In this document: positions 45,701-55,252 of the stretch, one piece after another
Layout of the letters: each line of letters opens with the position of its first letter
Numbering within the stretch: the first letter of the stretch is position 1
DNA from: SZUA-36 sp963749115
GTDB taxonomy: Bacteria; Pseudomonadota; Gammaproteobacteria; Xanthomonadales; SZUA-36
DNA length: 64,000 nt
Reading direction: 5' to 3'
Assembly (NCBI GenBank): GCA_963749115.1
Contig: CAVVLP010000002.1
Coordinates: 496,001 to 560,000, forward strand
Program-made: the position numbers and the translations under genes
Notes under the pieces: model-generated
Told to the model about the DNA's origin: nothing
The model's database searches: none
What the model saw: the letters and a program-made list of their open reading frames with translations, nothing else

Positions 45701-46732
45701 TTATTTGTCTTTATTAAGTCCCAGGCGTTTGTGCATGATAGGGCTGGTTGTGGTGTATTGCAGGAACACGCGCTTATCAGGATCAAGATGTTTTTGCACA
45801 CCAAAGGCTGCCAGCGCAGCTTCGTGAAAACCACTGAGGATGAGTTTTTTCTTACCGGGGTAGGTGTTGATATCGCCCACGGCAAAAATACCTGTCTCGC
45901 TGGTCTGGAACTTCTCGGTATCCACCCGTATCTGCCGCTTGTCGATATCCAGACCCCATTCGCCGACCGGCCCGAGGTTGGGTGACAGACCCCAGAAGAC
46001 GAAAACCTTATCGGCATCGATTTCATGGGTATTGCCTTCTGCATCCGCTACGCTCAAGCCCTTGAAACTTCCATTATCTGAGCGGACTTCGCGCACCATA
46101 CCGTGAAGCTCACGCAATGCGCCTTTTTCGGCCAGGGCTTTCATCTTTTTGACCGAAGCGGGTTGACCACGGTATTCGACGCGACGGTGGATCAGGGTTA
46201 GGCTTTTGACCTTGTCGTGTAATTCAAGCGTCCAGTCGAGTGCTGAGTCACCACCACCGAGGATAATAATATCCTTGCCGGCCAGGTCATCCGTCCGGGT
46301 TATCTTGTAATGAATGTCTTTATCGTTGAAGTCAGCGGCGCCCGGCGCACGTAGCTGGCGTGGCTGAAAGGCGCCAAGACCGGCCGCGATAATAACGGTG
46401 GCGGTGTCGAACTCGGTGCCGGCAGATGTGACCAGTGCGAAACGGCCATTGTCTTTTCGCTCCAGACCGGTAACGGCCTGTCCGAGATGAAACTGGGCTT
46501 TAAAAGGCTCAATCTGCTCCATCAGGCGGTCGATGAGTTCCTGCGCACCAATCACCGGATAAGCCGGGATGTCATATATTGGTTTTTCCGGATATAACTC
46601 GCCACACTGGCCGCCAATGCGCGGTAACGAATCGACCACGTGTGCATGAATATCCAGCAAACCCAACTCGAAAACCTGGAATAGCCCGGCAGGGCCGGCA
46701 CCGATGATGACTACGTCTGTTTGAATGGGCAT
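45701..46732 (-). CDS. Ferredoxin/flavodoxin--NADP+ reductase, thioredoxin-reductase-like
   Basis: A 343-residue flavoprotein from ATG 46732 with GGAG at proper spacing; the frame upstream lacks family sequence. FAD motif GAGPAGLFQ (11-19), NADPH motif GGGDSALDW and the closing GIFAVGDINTY are clear. It has RIGGQCGELYPEKPIYDIP but no C-x-x-C redox pair, which separates it from true thioredoxin reductases. This fits the YumC-type ferredoxin-NADP+ reductase family. It is divergent from ung. Confidence 0.9.
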   Translation of the reverse strand: MPIQTDVVIIGAGPAGLFQVFELGLLDIHAHVVDSLPRIGGQCGELYPEKPIYDIPAYPVIGAQELIDRLMEQIEPFKAQFHLGQAVTGLERKDNGRFALVTSAGTEFDTATVIIAAGLGAFQPRQLRAPGAADFNDKDIHYKITRTDDLAGKDIIILGGGDSALDWTLELHDKVKSLTLIHRRVEYRGQPASVKKMKALAEKGALRELHGMVREVRSDNGSFKGLSVADAEGNTHEIDADKVFVFWGLSPNLGPVGEWGLDIDKRQIRVDTEKFQTSETGIFAVGDINTYPGKKKLILSGFHEAALAAFGVQKHLDPDKRVFLQYTTTSPIMHKRLGLNKDK

Positions 46733-46838
46733 GTTGACTCCAGTTTGTACGAACAAGGCCATATTGATTGACCTGATAACTTGGGTCAAAGTGTATAGTA
46801 TCAAGAGTAATGAGGGAAAAGGCACGGGTGGCAAAGAA

Positions 46839-47519
46839 ATGGGAAATGTCCAATTGCACGAATCCTGGCTTGGCCGGCTTGAGGATCAGTTCAAACAGGA
46901 ATACATGCACAAGCTGCGGGAATTCCTCGTCACCCGGAAACAGCATCGCGCTGTGATTTATCCACCGGGCCCGCAAATATTCAATGCGCTTAACAGCACG
47001 CCGTTTGAGCAGGTGCGTGTCGTGATTCTGGGTCAGGATCCCTACCACGGGCCCGGGCAGGCCCATGGTTTGTGTTTTTCGGTGCAACCCGGCGTGCGGG
47101 TACCACCGTCGCTGGCCAATATCTACCGTGAAATCCAGGATGACCTGGGTATAGCACCGCCCCATCACGGTTGTTTGCAATCCTGGGCGGAGCAGGGCGT
47201 GTTATTGCTCAATGCGGTATTGACCGTTGAGCGCGGACAGGCAGGCTCGCACCAGGGCAAGGGCTGGGAGACCTTTACCGATGCGGTCGTGGAGTTATTG
47301 AACGATGAAAGAGAAGGCCTGGTGTTTATGCTCTGGGGAAGTTATGCACAGAAAAAAGGCGCAGTAATCGATCGCAGAAAACACCTGGTACTCAAGGCTC
47401 CGCACCCGTCGCCGTTGTCGGCGCACCGGGGGTTTCTTGGTTGTCGTCATTTCTCAAGTGCCAATGAATATCTGCTCCAGCATCAGCAGCAAGTGATTGA
47501 CTGGTCGGTGCCGGAGTAA
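46839..47519 (+). CDS. ung: Uracil-DNA glycosylase
   Basis: A 226-residue family 1 UDG that removes uracil from DNA. The water-activating loop GQDPYHGPGQAHG contains catalytic Asp67, LLNAVLTVE follows, and the leucine loop is HPSPLSAHRGFLGCRHFS. The ATG at 46839 gives the usual length; the upstream frame extension is not family sequence. Confidence 0.96.
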   Translation: MGNVQLHESWLGRLEDQFKQEYMHKLREFLVTRKQHRAVIYPPGPQIFNALNSTPFEQVRVVILGQDPYHGPGQAHGLCFSVQPGVRVPPSLANIYREIQDDLGIAPPHHGCLQSWAEQGVLLLNAVLTVERGQAGSHQGKGWETFTDAVVELLNDEREGLVFMLWGSYAQKKGAVIDRRKHLVLKAPHPSPLSAHRGFLGCRHFSSANEYLLQHQQQVIDWSVPE

Positions 47520-47600
47520 AAGGCTGTTGTCATTGGCAGGATATAAAAAACATTTACAGCGGTGCAAAATAGGTCAGAATACTGGCTCTCAATCTACTAT

Positions 47601-49838
47601 ATGACCGGCATGAATCTTAATTTCCTACCCACAGGCCTTCAGGACATCCTGCAGAAGGACAAGCTGAGCGGGGATTTTTGGGGCGGTTTTGCCGCCATGC
47701 TGGTCGCCTTGCCCTCGGCCATTGCTTTTGGTGTGACCATTTATGCTGCCATTGGGCCTTCATATGCGAGTCTGGGCGCCATAGCCGGCATTTTGGGTGC
47801 AACAGCACTTGGCTTGTTCGCGCCGGCCCTGGGTGGCACCAACCGCCTGATTACAGCACCCTGCGCTCCTGCCGCGGCCGTTATGGCGGCCTTCGCAATC
47901 GAAGCTGTTCAGCAGGGGATACCTGCCGGGTCCGTTGTCTTATTGCTCACAGTGTTGGGTTTGCTGACCGGTATCATCCAGTTTTTCCTCGGTCGGGTCA
48001 GGGTCGGCAGTTTTATCAAGTACATTCCTTATCCGGTCGTCAGTGGGTATTTGAGCGGCGTTGGCCTGATTATCATCGGCAGCCAGTTGCCCAAGCTTTT
48101 GGGTGTCCCGGAGCATATTTCCTGGTGGCAGGCTCTCAATTCTCCGGGTCTTTGGCAATGGCAGGCCCTCGTGGTGGGACTGGTCACTGTGTTGGTGATG
48201 CTGACAGCCCCGCGGTTCACCAAACTGGTACCTGCAGCGATTGTGGGTTTGCTGGCCGGGGTAATGGCCTATTTTGGTATCGCGTTGATCGATCAATCGC
48301 TTTTGACGACCGCAGACAACCCGCTGATTATCGGCCGGTTACCGGGAGAGGCGCACGGACTGTTCGATGCCATCACAGGGCGCTGGCTGGAGATAGGTGA
48401 ACTCAAGGTAAGCCAGGTAGCCGGTTTGTTGCTACCGGCTCTTACACTGGCCGTATTGTTGTCGATTGACACCTTGAAGACCTGCGTCGTACTGGATGCA
48501 ATGACCCGCAGTCGCCATGATTCCAACCGCGAACTGGTCGCCCAGGGAGTCGCAAATGTCGCTTCAGCCTGCATTGGTGGTATGCCTGGAGCCGGACAGA
48601 TGGGTGCAACCATGGTGAACCTTTCGAGCGGTGGACAAACCCGTTTGTCGGGTGTATTCGAAGGGGTGTTGGCATTACTTGCTTTTGTTTTGCTAGGCTG
48701 GCTTGTAGCGTGGATTCCGGTAGCAGGGCTGGCCGGAATTCTGATCATCGTGGGTGTGCGTATGATCGATCGTAAGAGTTTCAGTCTGCTGAGTTCACGA
48801 TTGACCGTTTTTGATTTCATGGTGATTGCTGCTGTTGTGATTACCGCGGTGACCACGAGCCTGATAATGGCTTCCGGGATTGGCATCGCGCTGGCCATGC
48901 TGCTGTTTATTCGTGAGCAATTGTCCAGCACGGTGATTCGCCGTAAAACCCATGGCGACCAGGTGTTTGCCAGGCGCCGCCGATCGAAGCAGGAAATGAA
49001 GTTACTGGAGCAACAGGGTGACAACACCGTGATCGTGGAATTACAGGGGAGCCTGTTTTTTGGCACCAAGGATCAACTCTACGATGCCCTCGAGCCCGAA
49101 CTGAAAAAATGTACTTACTTCATTCTCGATATGCGTCGCGTGCAGGGCGTGGATGTTTCGGTTGCGCAGGTTCTGAACCAGATTCGTGAAACCATCGTCG
49201 ACCGCAAGGGTTATCTGATTTTTACTGACCTGCCGCAAAATCTGCCAAACGGCCGTAATATCGAAGGCTTTTTTCAGCAGATGGAAATCACCGCTGACAC
49301 CGAACATGTCAAAGTGTTTCAAAGACGCGACGAAGCCCAGGTCTGGGTGGAAGAGCAAATTCTGGGTATCGAAAGCCAGGCCGTGCAGGATGAGACCCTG
49401 CTTGATCTTCATGAGATGGAGTTGCTGAAAGGCCGTAAAACGGAGACCGTAGCCGCGCTTGCAGCCTGTCTCGAGTCACGCTCATACAAGGCCGGTGAGA
49501 AAATCTACTCGGTGGGTGATCGCGGGGATCAATTGTTTCTGATTCGCCGGGGTACGGTTCAAATGATGTTACCGTCGCAAGGAACGACAGGTCATCACCT
49601 GGCGACCTATGGCCGTGGTGATTTTTTTGGCGGTCTGTCTTTTCTGGACGGTCAACGGCGGGGTAACGAGGCGATCTCACAAACCGACACGGATTTATTC
49701 ATGTTGCGGCGCGAGGCTTTTGACCAGCTAAAAGTACAACACAGACAGTTCGCGCATAACCTGATCGAGGCGATCGCCCGCGTGCTTTCCATGCGCCTGC
49801 GCTACGATGACATGGAGCTTGCTGCTCTGCGTGACTGA
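47601..49838 (+). CDS. SulP-family anion transporter with STAS and cyclic-nucleotide-binding domains
   Basis: A 745-residue protein from ATG 47601. About 12-14 helices (to about residue 430) form the SulP carrier, with GLFAPALGGTNRLITAPCAP and GGMPGAGQMGATMVNLSSG as family segments. A STAS domain follows (about 460-560: VIVELQGSLFFGTKDQL, ILDMRRVQGVDVSVAQVL). A cyclic-nucleotide-binding module then spans about 600-720 (YSVGDRGDQLFLIRRGTVQM, YGRGDFFGGLSFLDGQRRGN). The transported anion (sulfate, bicarbonate or another) is undetermined. The cNMP module suggests allosteric control of uptake. Confidence 0.9.
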   Translation: MTGMNLNFLPTGLQDILQKDKLSGDFWGGFAAMLVALPSAIAFGVTIYAAIGPSYASLGAIAGILGATALGLFAPALGGTNRLITAPCAPAAAVMAAFAIEAVQQGIPAGSVVLLLTVLGLLTGIIQFFLGRVRVGSFIKYIPYPVVSGYLSGVGLIIIGSQLPKLLGVPEHISWWQALNSPGLWQWQALVVGLVTVLVMLTAPRFTKLVPAAIVGLLAGVMAYFGIALIDQSLLTTADNPLIIGRLPGEAHGLFDAITGRWLEIGELKVSQVAGLLLPALTLAVLLSIDTLKTCVVLDAMTRSRHDSNRELVAQGVANVASACIGGMPGAGQMGATMVNLSSGGQTRLSGVFEGVLALLAFVLLGWLVAWIPVAGLAGILIIVGVRMIDRKSFSLLSSRLTVFDFMVIAAVVITAVTTSLIMASGIGIALAMLLFIREQLSSTVIRRKTHGDQVFARRRRSKQEMKLLEQQGDNTVIVELQGSLFFGTKDQLYDALEPELKKCTYFILDMRRVQGVDVSVAQVLNQIRETIVDRKGYLIFTDLPQNLPNGRNIEGFFQQMEITADTEHVKVFQRRDEAQVWVEEQILGIESQAVQDETLLDLHEMELLKGRKTETVAALAACLESRSYKAGEKIYSVGDRGDQLFLIRRGTVQMMLPSQGTTGHHLATYGRGDFFGGLSFLDGQRRGNEAISQTDTDLFMLRREAFDQLKVQHRQFAHNLIEAIARVLSMRLRYDDMELAALRD

Positions 49839-49978
49839 CAGGTCCGGCTGGGTATTCGCAATATGGCGAACCTGGCGCTACCGATATTTCTTCGATTGTA
49901 TTAATAGCTCTTTTTGAGAAAGGGTTACGCCAGTTAAGTTGAATTTTCACAAAAATCGCGGCAGTGTAACTAAGGAGA

Positions 49979-50383
49979 CTAGCCGTCTACCTGTTTTAGA
50001 GTTTCGTCAATGGGCATCCAGTCAACGTGCTTATCGAAAAATACATTGGCCTGTGGTTGACGGTCGATCGCGTCGTCCATGCTTCCCAGGGCGATATGTA
50101 ATTCTCCGGCCCATCGTTCGGAGCGAAAGAACAGGCTACTGCCACACTGCCGGCAAAAACCACGTTGTGCGCCTGCCGATGAATCAAACCAACCCAGTTG
50201 ATCTTCGCCGCGTGTTAGCTCGACCCGGTCGGCCTCAAATCCGACCCAGGTCACGTAACCGGCGCCATGCGTTTTTCTGCACATGCTGCAATGACAGTGT
50301 GCACACCATTTGCTGGGCAGCTTTGCAGAAAACCCGATTGCACCGCAAAAACAACTGCCGCAGGCTTGTTTTTCCCTGGTCAT
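49979..50383 (-). CDS. GFA/CENP-V family protein
   Basis: A 134-residue zinc protein of the glutathione-dependent formaldehyde-activating-like family. Zinc ligands are visible as CGSCFCGAIGF near the N-terminus, CAHCHCSMCRK at about 27-37 and FCRQCGSSLF at about 76-85. Despite the family name, formaldehyde activity is shown for few members. It follows the MAPEG gene by 10 nt on the same strand; both families have glutathione links, which may explain the pairing. Confidence 0.9.
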   Translation of the reverse strand: MTREKQACGSCFCGAIGFSAKLPSKWCAHCHCSMCRKTHGAGYVTWVGFEADRVELTRGEDQLGWFDSSAGAQRGFCRQCGSSLFFRSERWAGELHIALGSMDDAIDRQPQANVFFDKHVDWMPIDETLKQVDG

Positions 50384-50393
50384 CTACTCTTCC

Positions 50394-50819
50394 TCAAGCC
50401 AGTAAAATGATCCAACCGAGACGTACCCAGTAAGCAAGAATCACAAAACTGCCGAAAATGAAGACCGAGAAGCGGTGCATCACGTTGTTGTAGCTTACGT
50501 GGATAAAACTGTGCAGGTAGCGCGAGACGACAAATAGCCAGGCGAGCACAACCAGGATGCTGTCTTGCACCATCAAGGTCAGGGTGAGAAGAATTGCCAG
50601 GTAAAACAAGGCCGGTAATTCAAACAGGTTGGAGTAATTGTCCGCGGCAGATGCCGAGTCGGTCAGCAGTGCCTTTGACTTGTACCGGGTTTTAATCCGT
50701 TGCGGGTGTATTCGTTTTATTTTCATTTCTGAAACACGTTTCCGGTACATGTTGACCATGACGATAAAAGTCAAAGCAACCTGGGCCAGCAATGGTAACA
50801 ACAAGGGTTTGAAATACAT
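50394..50819 (-). CDS. MAPEG family membrane protein
   Basis: A 141-residue protein with four predicted helices, similar to membrane-associated proteins in eicosanoid and glutathione metabolism. LTFIVMVNMYRKRV and the signature ADNYSNLFELPALFYLAI are typical of bacterial members, followed by SRYLHSFIHVSYNNVMHR. It is the first gene of a probable pair with the GFA-like gene. Substrate unknown. Confidence 0.88.
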   Translation of the reverse strand: MYFKPLLLPLLAQVALTFIVMVNMYRKRVSEMKIKRIHPQRIKTRYKSKALLTDSASAADNYSNLFELPALFYLAILLTLTLMVQDSILVVLAWLFVVSRYLHSFIHVSYNNVMHRFSVFIFGSFVILAYWVRLGWIILLA

Positions 50820-50918
50820 TATTTGACTCCAGCGCTACACATGAACGGGTTTTATCTTAGCAGAGGATGAAGGCTAAGGGTTGTCCCAAAAGCAGTTGAT
50901 TCAAGCGTGAAATAAAGA

Positions 50919-50989
50919 AGTGGGGGCGAAAACTGATCGCGTGAGTTCCGGGCTGTGAAAACATTCAACAAGAAGTTTTCGCCCCCACT
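50919..50989. repeat. Perfect 16-bp inverted repeat
   Basis: AGTGGGGGCGAAAACT and its exact complement flank a 39-nt loop upstream of the MAPEG gene. Their sequence is unlike the 8.6-8.8 kb elements. There is no T-run, and the small membrane protein gene downstream is leftward. Confidence 0.8.
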
Positions 50990-51069
50990 GCATCCAAAAG
51001 GGTTCAGGTGCTCCCACAGGTGGTCAACCTGTCATGTCGGAGTTGGCCCATTTGAACATGAAACTATTT

Positions 51070-51309
51070 TTACCAGTCGTAGCCCCTGCGCTGCCTGTAG
51101 GAACGGTAGGTGACCGGTGGCGTGTAAATGGCGGCATCAATAATGGACCATAAGTGGATTACCCAACCCAGCAGAATGACCCATAACAGAATGGACATCA
51201 CAAACATGAATCCCGCCAGTATCCAGCGACCCTGCAGTAACTGCCCCAGGCCTGGTATAAAAAAGCTGCATAATGCTGCAATCACATTGCCTGCTGAACC
51301 GCGACCCAT
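51070..51309 (-). CDS. Small TM2-like membrane protein
   Basis: Seventy-nine residues with two hydrophobic segments: ALCSFFIPGLGQLLQGRW, the pattern seen in many small bacterial inner-membrane proteins, and FVMSILLWVILLGWVIHLWS. The tail is rich in Tyr and Arg (YRSYRQRRGYDW). GAAAGGAG precedes the ATG. Function unknown. Confidence 0.75.
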   Translation of the reverse strand: MGRGSAGNVIAALCSFFIPGLGQLLQGRWILAGFMFVMSILLWVILLGWVIHLWSIIDAAIYTPPVTYRSYRQRRGYDW

Positions 51310-51615
51310 AATTTTCTCCTTTCGTGGTTGATAGCCTGGTAACCTGTTTTATGCAGTATTCGTGCCAAATCCACCAAAGACAGTGAAAACACGCTGTAAT
51401 GCATATATATCAGGCGCTGGAGGGCGCGCCATTGCGCAATTCAAGTGGTCCTCTTGACGAATATTCGAGCCGGTATTTATGGTGGATATGCAAAAAATGG
51501 CGAAATCCACCAATCAGGAACTTAGCCATTGAAAACACCAAATTGAATGCGGTTTGAAGCTGTCGGACGTATAATGTCCCGCTGATTTGTAGTCAATTTA
51601 ACAGGAACTAAAACC
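51310..51615. other. Divergent intergenic region upstream of icd
   Basis: No gene seen. The word AAATCCACCAA occurs at about 51366 and again near 51504, with GGTGGAT in inverted orientation between them. A TTGACG/TTATGG pair with 17-nt spacing (51454-51482) is a weak promoter candidate, and TATAAT lies nearer icd. Confidence 0.4.
51570..51575 (+). promoter_or_regulatory. TATAAT -10-like hexamer upstream of icd
   Basis: A consensus hexamer 41 nt before the icd start. No -35 match at standard spacing. Confidence 0.4.
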
Positions 51616-52860
51616 ATGAGCTATGAGCATATCCAGATACCCGCCAGCGGCGATAAAATTACAATCGAAAATAACAAGTTAGTTGTAACCGATAACCCGA
51701 TCCTTGGTTTTATCGAGGGCGACGGAATCGGTGGCGATATTACCCGCGCATCGATGCGGGTCTGGAACGCTGCAGTTGAGAAGGCATATGGTGGAAAACG
51801 CAAAGTTCACTGGGCTGAATTGTTTCTGGGTGAAAAGGCAGCGGGTATCTATGACGGCAACTATTTTCCGGCTGAAACCCTGGAGGCTGTCAAGGATCTC
51901 GTCGTTTCTGTCAAAGGACCGTTGACAACCCCTGTTGGTGGTGGTTTTCGCTCTTTGAACGTGTCCCTGCGCCAGGATCTGGATTTGTATGCCTGTGTCC
52001 GTCCGGTTGAATATTTCGATGGTGTTCCTTCACCTATGAAACGCCCCGAAGATGTCGATGCGATTATTTTCAGAGAAAACACCGAAGACGTTTATGCCGG
52101 TATTGAGTATGAATCCGGTACGCCGGAAAACGAAAAACTGGCCAAGTTCCTGCGTGAAGAAATGGGCGCAGAGTTCTTTGAGGGTGCTGGTCTCGGTATC
52201 AAACCGATCTCTGCATTTGGTTCCAAACGACTGGTGCGCAAAGCGATCCAGTATGCAATCGATCACAACAAAGACAGTGTTACCCTGGTTCACAAGGGCA
52301 ACATCCAGAAATTCACCGAAGGTGCTTTCCGTAAATGGGGTTACGAACTTGCGGCTGAAGAGTTTGCTGACGAGACCATCACCGAAGCCGAGTTGTGGGA
52401 CAAATACGATGGTAACCGGCCGGAAGGCAAAGTGGTCATCAAGGACCGCATTGCCGATATCATGTTCCAGTTGATGCAATTGCGTCCGGCGGAATTCAGC
52501 GTTTTGGCTACGACCAATCTTAATGGTGATTACCTGTCCGATGCACTGGCTGCCGAAGTCGGTGGTATGGGTATCGCACCGGGTGCCAACATGGCAGACC
52601 ATATCGCGGTATTTGAAGCCACCCATGGTACGGCTCCGAAGTATGCCAATCTCGACAAGGTCAACCCCAGTTCGTTGATGTTTTCCGGTTCGATGATGTT
52701 TGAATACATAGGCTGGACCGAAGTGACAGCTTTGATCGCCAAGGCATTTGGTAAAACCATCCAGCAGAAAATCGTGACCTATGATTTTGCACGTCAGATG
52801 GATGGTGCCACCGAGGTTTCAACTTCTGCCTTTGCGGATGCTGTCATTAGCAATATGTAA
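51616..52860 (+). CDS. icd: NADP-dependent isocitrate dehydrogenase
   Basis: A 414-residue TCA-cycle enzyme making 2-oxoglutarate and NADPH. The substrate loop SLNVSLRQDLDLYACVRP contains the serine that IDH kinase phosphorylates in enterics. ENTEDVYAGIEY, LVHKGNIQKFTEGAF, the metal-binding aspartates near TTNLNGDYLSD and the cofactor loop EATHGTAPKYANLDKVNPSS all match the E. coli-type enzyme, which prefers NADP. It fits the aerobic TCA genes near 60-64 kb. The DUF455 gene begins 14 nt later. Confidence 0.96.
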   Translation: MSYEHIQIPASGDKITIENNKLVVTDNPILGFIEGDGIGGDITRASMRVWNAAVEKAYGGKRKVHWAELFLGEKAAGIYDGNYFPAETLEAVKDLVVSVKGPLTTPVGGGFRSLNVSLRQDLDLYACVRPVEYFDGVPSPMKRPEDVDAIIFRENTEDVYAGIEYESGTPENEKLAKFLREEMGAEFFEGAGLGIKPISAFGSKRLVRKAIQYAIDHNKDSVTLVHKGNIQKFTEGAFRKWGYELAAEEFADETITEAELWDKYDGNRPEGKVVIKDRIADIMFQLMQLRPAEFSVLATTNLNGDYLSDALAAEVGGMGIAPGANMADHIAVFEATHGTAPKYANLDKVNPSSLMFSGSMMFEYIGWTEVTALIAKAFGKTIQQKIVTYDFARQMDGATEVSTSAFADAVISNM

Positions 52861-52874
52861 CGGGGATAGTTGTT

Positions 52875-53669
52875 GTGCTTGCGATTTTTGAAAACACGGC
52901 ACGATGCCTTGCGATCAGGTCGCCTGATGAAAAATGTGCCGCTGTCACTAATTTGTGGCTGGCGGTGCAGGTCAACGACTTCGAATTTGATCCCGATACG
53001 CCGGTCACCCCGATCGGCGTAGCGGGTCATCCCTCCAAACCGGAACTGGTTGCACCTGCAAAACTTAAGCGTCGCCGGCTTGGAAGTGAACAGGGCCGTG
53101 CAGCCCTGGTCCATGCGGTAACGCATATCGAGTTCAACGCCATAAACCTGGCGCTGGATGCGGCCTACCGCTTCCGCGATATGCCATCCCAGTTTTACCA
53201 CGACTGGATATCCGTCGCGGCCGAGGAGGCCCGCCATTATCAATTGCTATCCACCCGCTTACAGTCGATGGGCTTTAATTATGGTGATTTCCCCGCCCAC
53301 AACGGCTTATGGGAAATGGCCCAGCGCACAGCGGATGACTGCATGAAGCGCATGGCACTGGTCCCGAGGGTATTGGAGGCGCGTGGACTGGATGTCACCC
53401 CCGGTATGATCGAACGACTGCAGTCGGCCGGTGATCATGAAACCGTCAGAATTCTTGAGATCATCCTGGAAGAGGAAGTCCGGCACGTGGAAATTGGCAG
53501 CCACTGGTTTCGTATTTGCTGCGACCAGCGTGGTCTGGAGCCTGAATCGACTTTTCTGAGCCTGCTGAAGGAATACTTCACTGGCACCATCAGGGGGCCT
53601 TTCAATATGCCCGCGCGAATGCAGGCCGGATTCACCCAGCGGGAAATGGATGCGATTTCAGCTCTTTAA
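52875..53669 (+). CDS. DUF455 ferritin-like protein
   Basis: A 264-residue protein starting at GTG with GGGGA upstream. It has a ferritin-like helical bundle with di-iron ligand patterns: HIEFNAINLALDA, VAAEEARHYQLLSTRL and EEEVRHVEIGSHWF each carry Glu and His (E-x-x-R-H). Members of DUF455 resemble diiron hydroxylases such as MiaE, and the true reaction is unknown here. Its stop overlaps that of lpxH by three bases, end to end. Confidence 0.88.
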   Translation: MLAIFENTARCLAIRSPDEKCAAVTNLWLAVQVNDFEFDPDTPVTPIGVAGHPSKPELVAPAKLKRRRLGSEQGRAALVHAVTHIEFNAINLALDAAYRFRDMPSQFYHDWISVAAEEARHYQLLSTRLQSMGFNYGDFPAHNGLWEMAQRTADDCMKRMALVPRVLEARGLDVTPGMIERLQSAGDHETVRILEIILEEEVRHVEIGSHWFRICCDQRGLEPESTFLSLLKEYFTGTIRGPFNMPARMQAGFTQREMDAISAL

Positions 53670-54382
53670 AGCCAGGATAGTTCGTAACTGCCGGGCCCCA
53701 CTCTCAGCACACTGCCCTGTGTATACCAGTCACCCAGTACAATTCGCTGGGCACTCTGGCCATTTATTTCCAGGTCATGGGTGGCAGGGCGATGGGTATG
53801 GCCGTGAATCATTCTCAGTACGTCGTGACGCTCGAAAGCACGAATAACCTCATCATGGTTTACATCCATGATATTGATGTCCTCATTGCCCTTGTGCTCG
53901 TCGCTGGCGTCGCGTAGTTGTAAAGCCATTTGCAGACGTTCCTGCGGGGTTTTGGATAGTGTGTCCTGTTGCCACGCCGGGCTGCGGACGAGTGTCCGGA
54001 GTTGCTGATAAGCGATGTCGTCCGTGCACAGGCTGTCACCGTGCATCAGCAAAACCCGTTCACCATAAAGGTCAATTACGTGTTCTTCCGGTAAAAGCTT
54101 TACCCCGGCCTGCTTTGCATAGGCATCCTGCAACAGGAAGTCGCGGTTGCCATGCATGAAATAGCAAGCCACCCCACTACCTGAAATGCGGGATAATGCA
54201 TCAGCAACTGCTATCGAGCTCTGTGATGGAACATCATCACCCAGCCAGAATTCAAAAAGATCCCCAAGGATATACAGGGCATCTGCATTGACGGCCTCAT
54301 CCAGCAGAAATTTCTGCAACAGGGCTGTCGTTTCCGGTCTGCGGTCGTCCAGGTGCAAATCTGAAATAAATAAGGTGGTCAT
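53666..54382 (-). CDS. lpxH: UDP-2,3-diacylglucosamine diphosphatase
   Basis: A 238-residue calcineurin-like metallophosphoesterase making lipid X in lipid A synthesis. The start at 54382 gives MTTLFISDLHLDD; the longer open frame upstream is not family sequence. Metal-binding motifs are DLHL, ILGDLFEFW, HGNRDFLL, LLMHGDSLCTDD and HGHTHRP. The cyclophilin gene lies 19 nt upstream, as in the ppi-lpxH pair of enteric bacteria. Confidence 0.95.
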   Translation of the reverse strand: MTTLFISDLHLDDRRPETTALLQKFLLDEAVNADALYILGDLFEFWLGDDVPSQSSIAVADALSRISGSGVACYFMHGNRDFLLQDAYAKQAGVKLLPEEHVIDLYGERVLLMHGDSLCTDDIAYQQLRTLVRSPAWQQDTLSKTPQERLQMALQLRDASDEHKGNEDINIMDVNHDEVIRAFERHDVLRMIHGHTHRPATHDLEINGQSAQRIVLGDWYTQGSVLRVGPGSYELSWL

Positions 54383-54401
54383 CGCCAGTTTTCTAGGCAG
54401 G

Positions 54402-54985
54402 TCAGTGGACTTCGACTGACTCAATGATGACGGCTTCAACCGGCACGTCCTGCGGTCCGGTTTCAACAAAACGAATATCGTCCACCACGTCCATACCGTT
54501 GACAACACGACCGAACACGGTATAACCCCATGAACGGGAGTCATCCTTCCCTTTGTGATCAAGGGAGCCATTGAGTTCTACATTGATAAAGAATTGAGAG
54601 GTCGCAGAATTTACATCATTGGTACGTGCCATGGCAACCGTACCGCGCTCGTTTTTCAGACCGTTATCGGCCTCATTGACGATCGGGTCACGGGTCGGCT
54701 TGGGGATCAGTCTCACTTCCGTTTCCTCACCCTCGTAGGCCATTCCACCACCCTGGATCATGAAATGACTGATGACGCGATGGAAAACAGTACCATCATA
54801 AAAACCATCGTTGGCATATTGCAGAAAATTTGCGACGGTGACTGGTGCTTCCTGTGGGTATAACTCCAGCCGATGTCGCCGTGGTTGGTGTGCAGCGTAA
54901 CCTGCGGGTTATTAATGTCCTGCTGGGCCATTGCCGCAGAAAGACTGAGTGTCAGGACAGCGAAAAAGGAAATCAGCTGCTTCAT
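54402..54985 (-). CDS. Cyclophilin-type peptidyl-prolyl isomerase, exported (frameshifted)
   Basis: About 194 residues. An N-terminal signal peptide (LISFFAVLTLSLSAAMA) and VTLHTNHGDIG lie in one frame, and the rest, from LELYPQEAPVTVANF to the end, in another. One C is probably missing near 54874 in GGCTGGAG. Cyclophilin residues include FHRVISHFMIQGG (Arg, Phe, Met of the active site), GTVAMARTNDVNSATSQFFI and the VFGRVVNGMDVV end. It is periplasmic by its signal yet sits at the ppiB position before lpxH. Confidence 0.88.
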
Positions 54986-55252
54986 GGTGTAGTTCTCCGA
55001 ATTTTTGTTACTGTTCCGGCAATGATACTGGGCATATTGCGCAGGTATAAAGACTCTTTGTTCAGCGGTGTGGTCAAGCAGTATTAAACTCCTTTCCCGG
55101 GCACCCTTGCATAGTCCATTTCACGGTCATTTTATGGTAAAATTACACGTTGGTGTCGAGAATAAAAACAGTAACAAGATGCTGCATTTGTAACATGGTA
55201 AATTTCAATATAAATCATAAACATATAATTCATTCCGGAGAGTATTTATTTA

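Noticed and set aside
45701..46732. Thioredoxin reductase
   Set aside because: The C-x-x-C redox motif is missing; the sequence fits the ferredoxin-NADP+ reductase subgroup.
54383..54571. N-terminal extension of LpxH
   Set aside because: The extension is antisense or out-of-frame cyclophilin sequence, and LpxH proteins start at MTTLFISDLHL.
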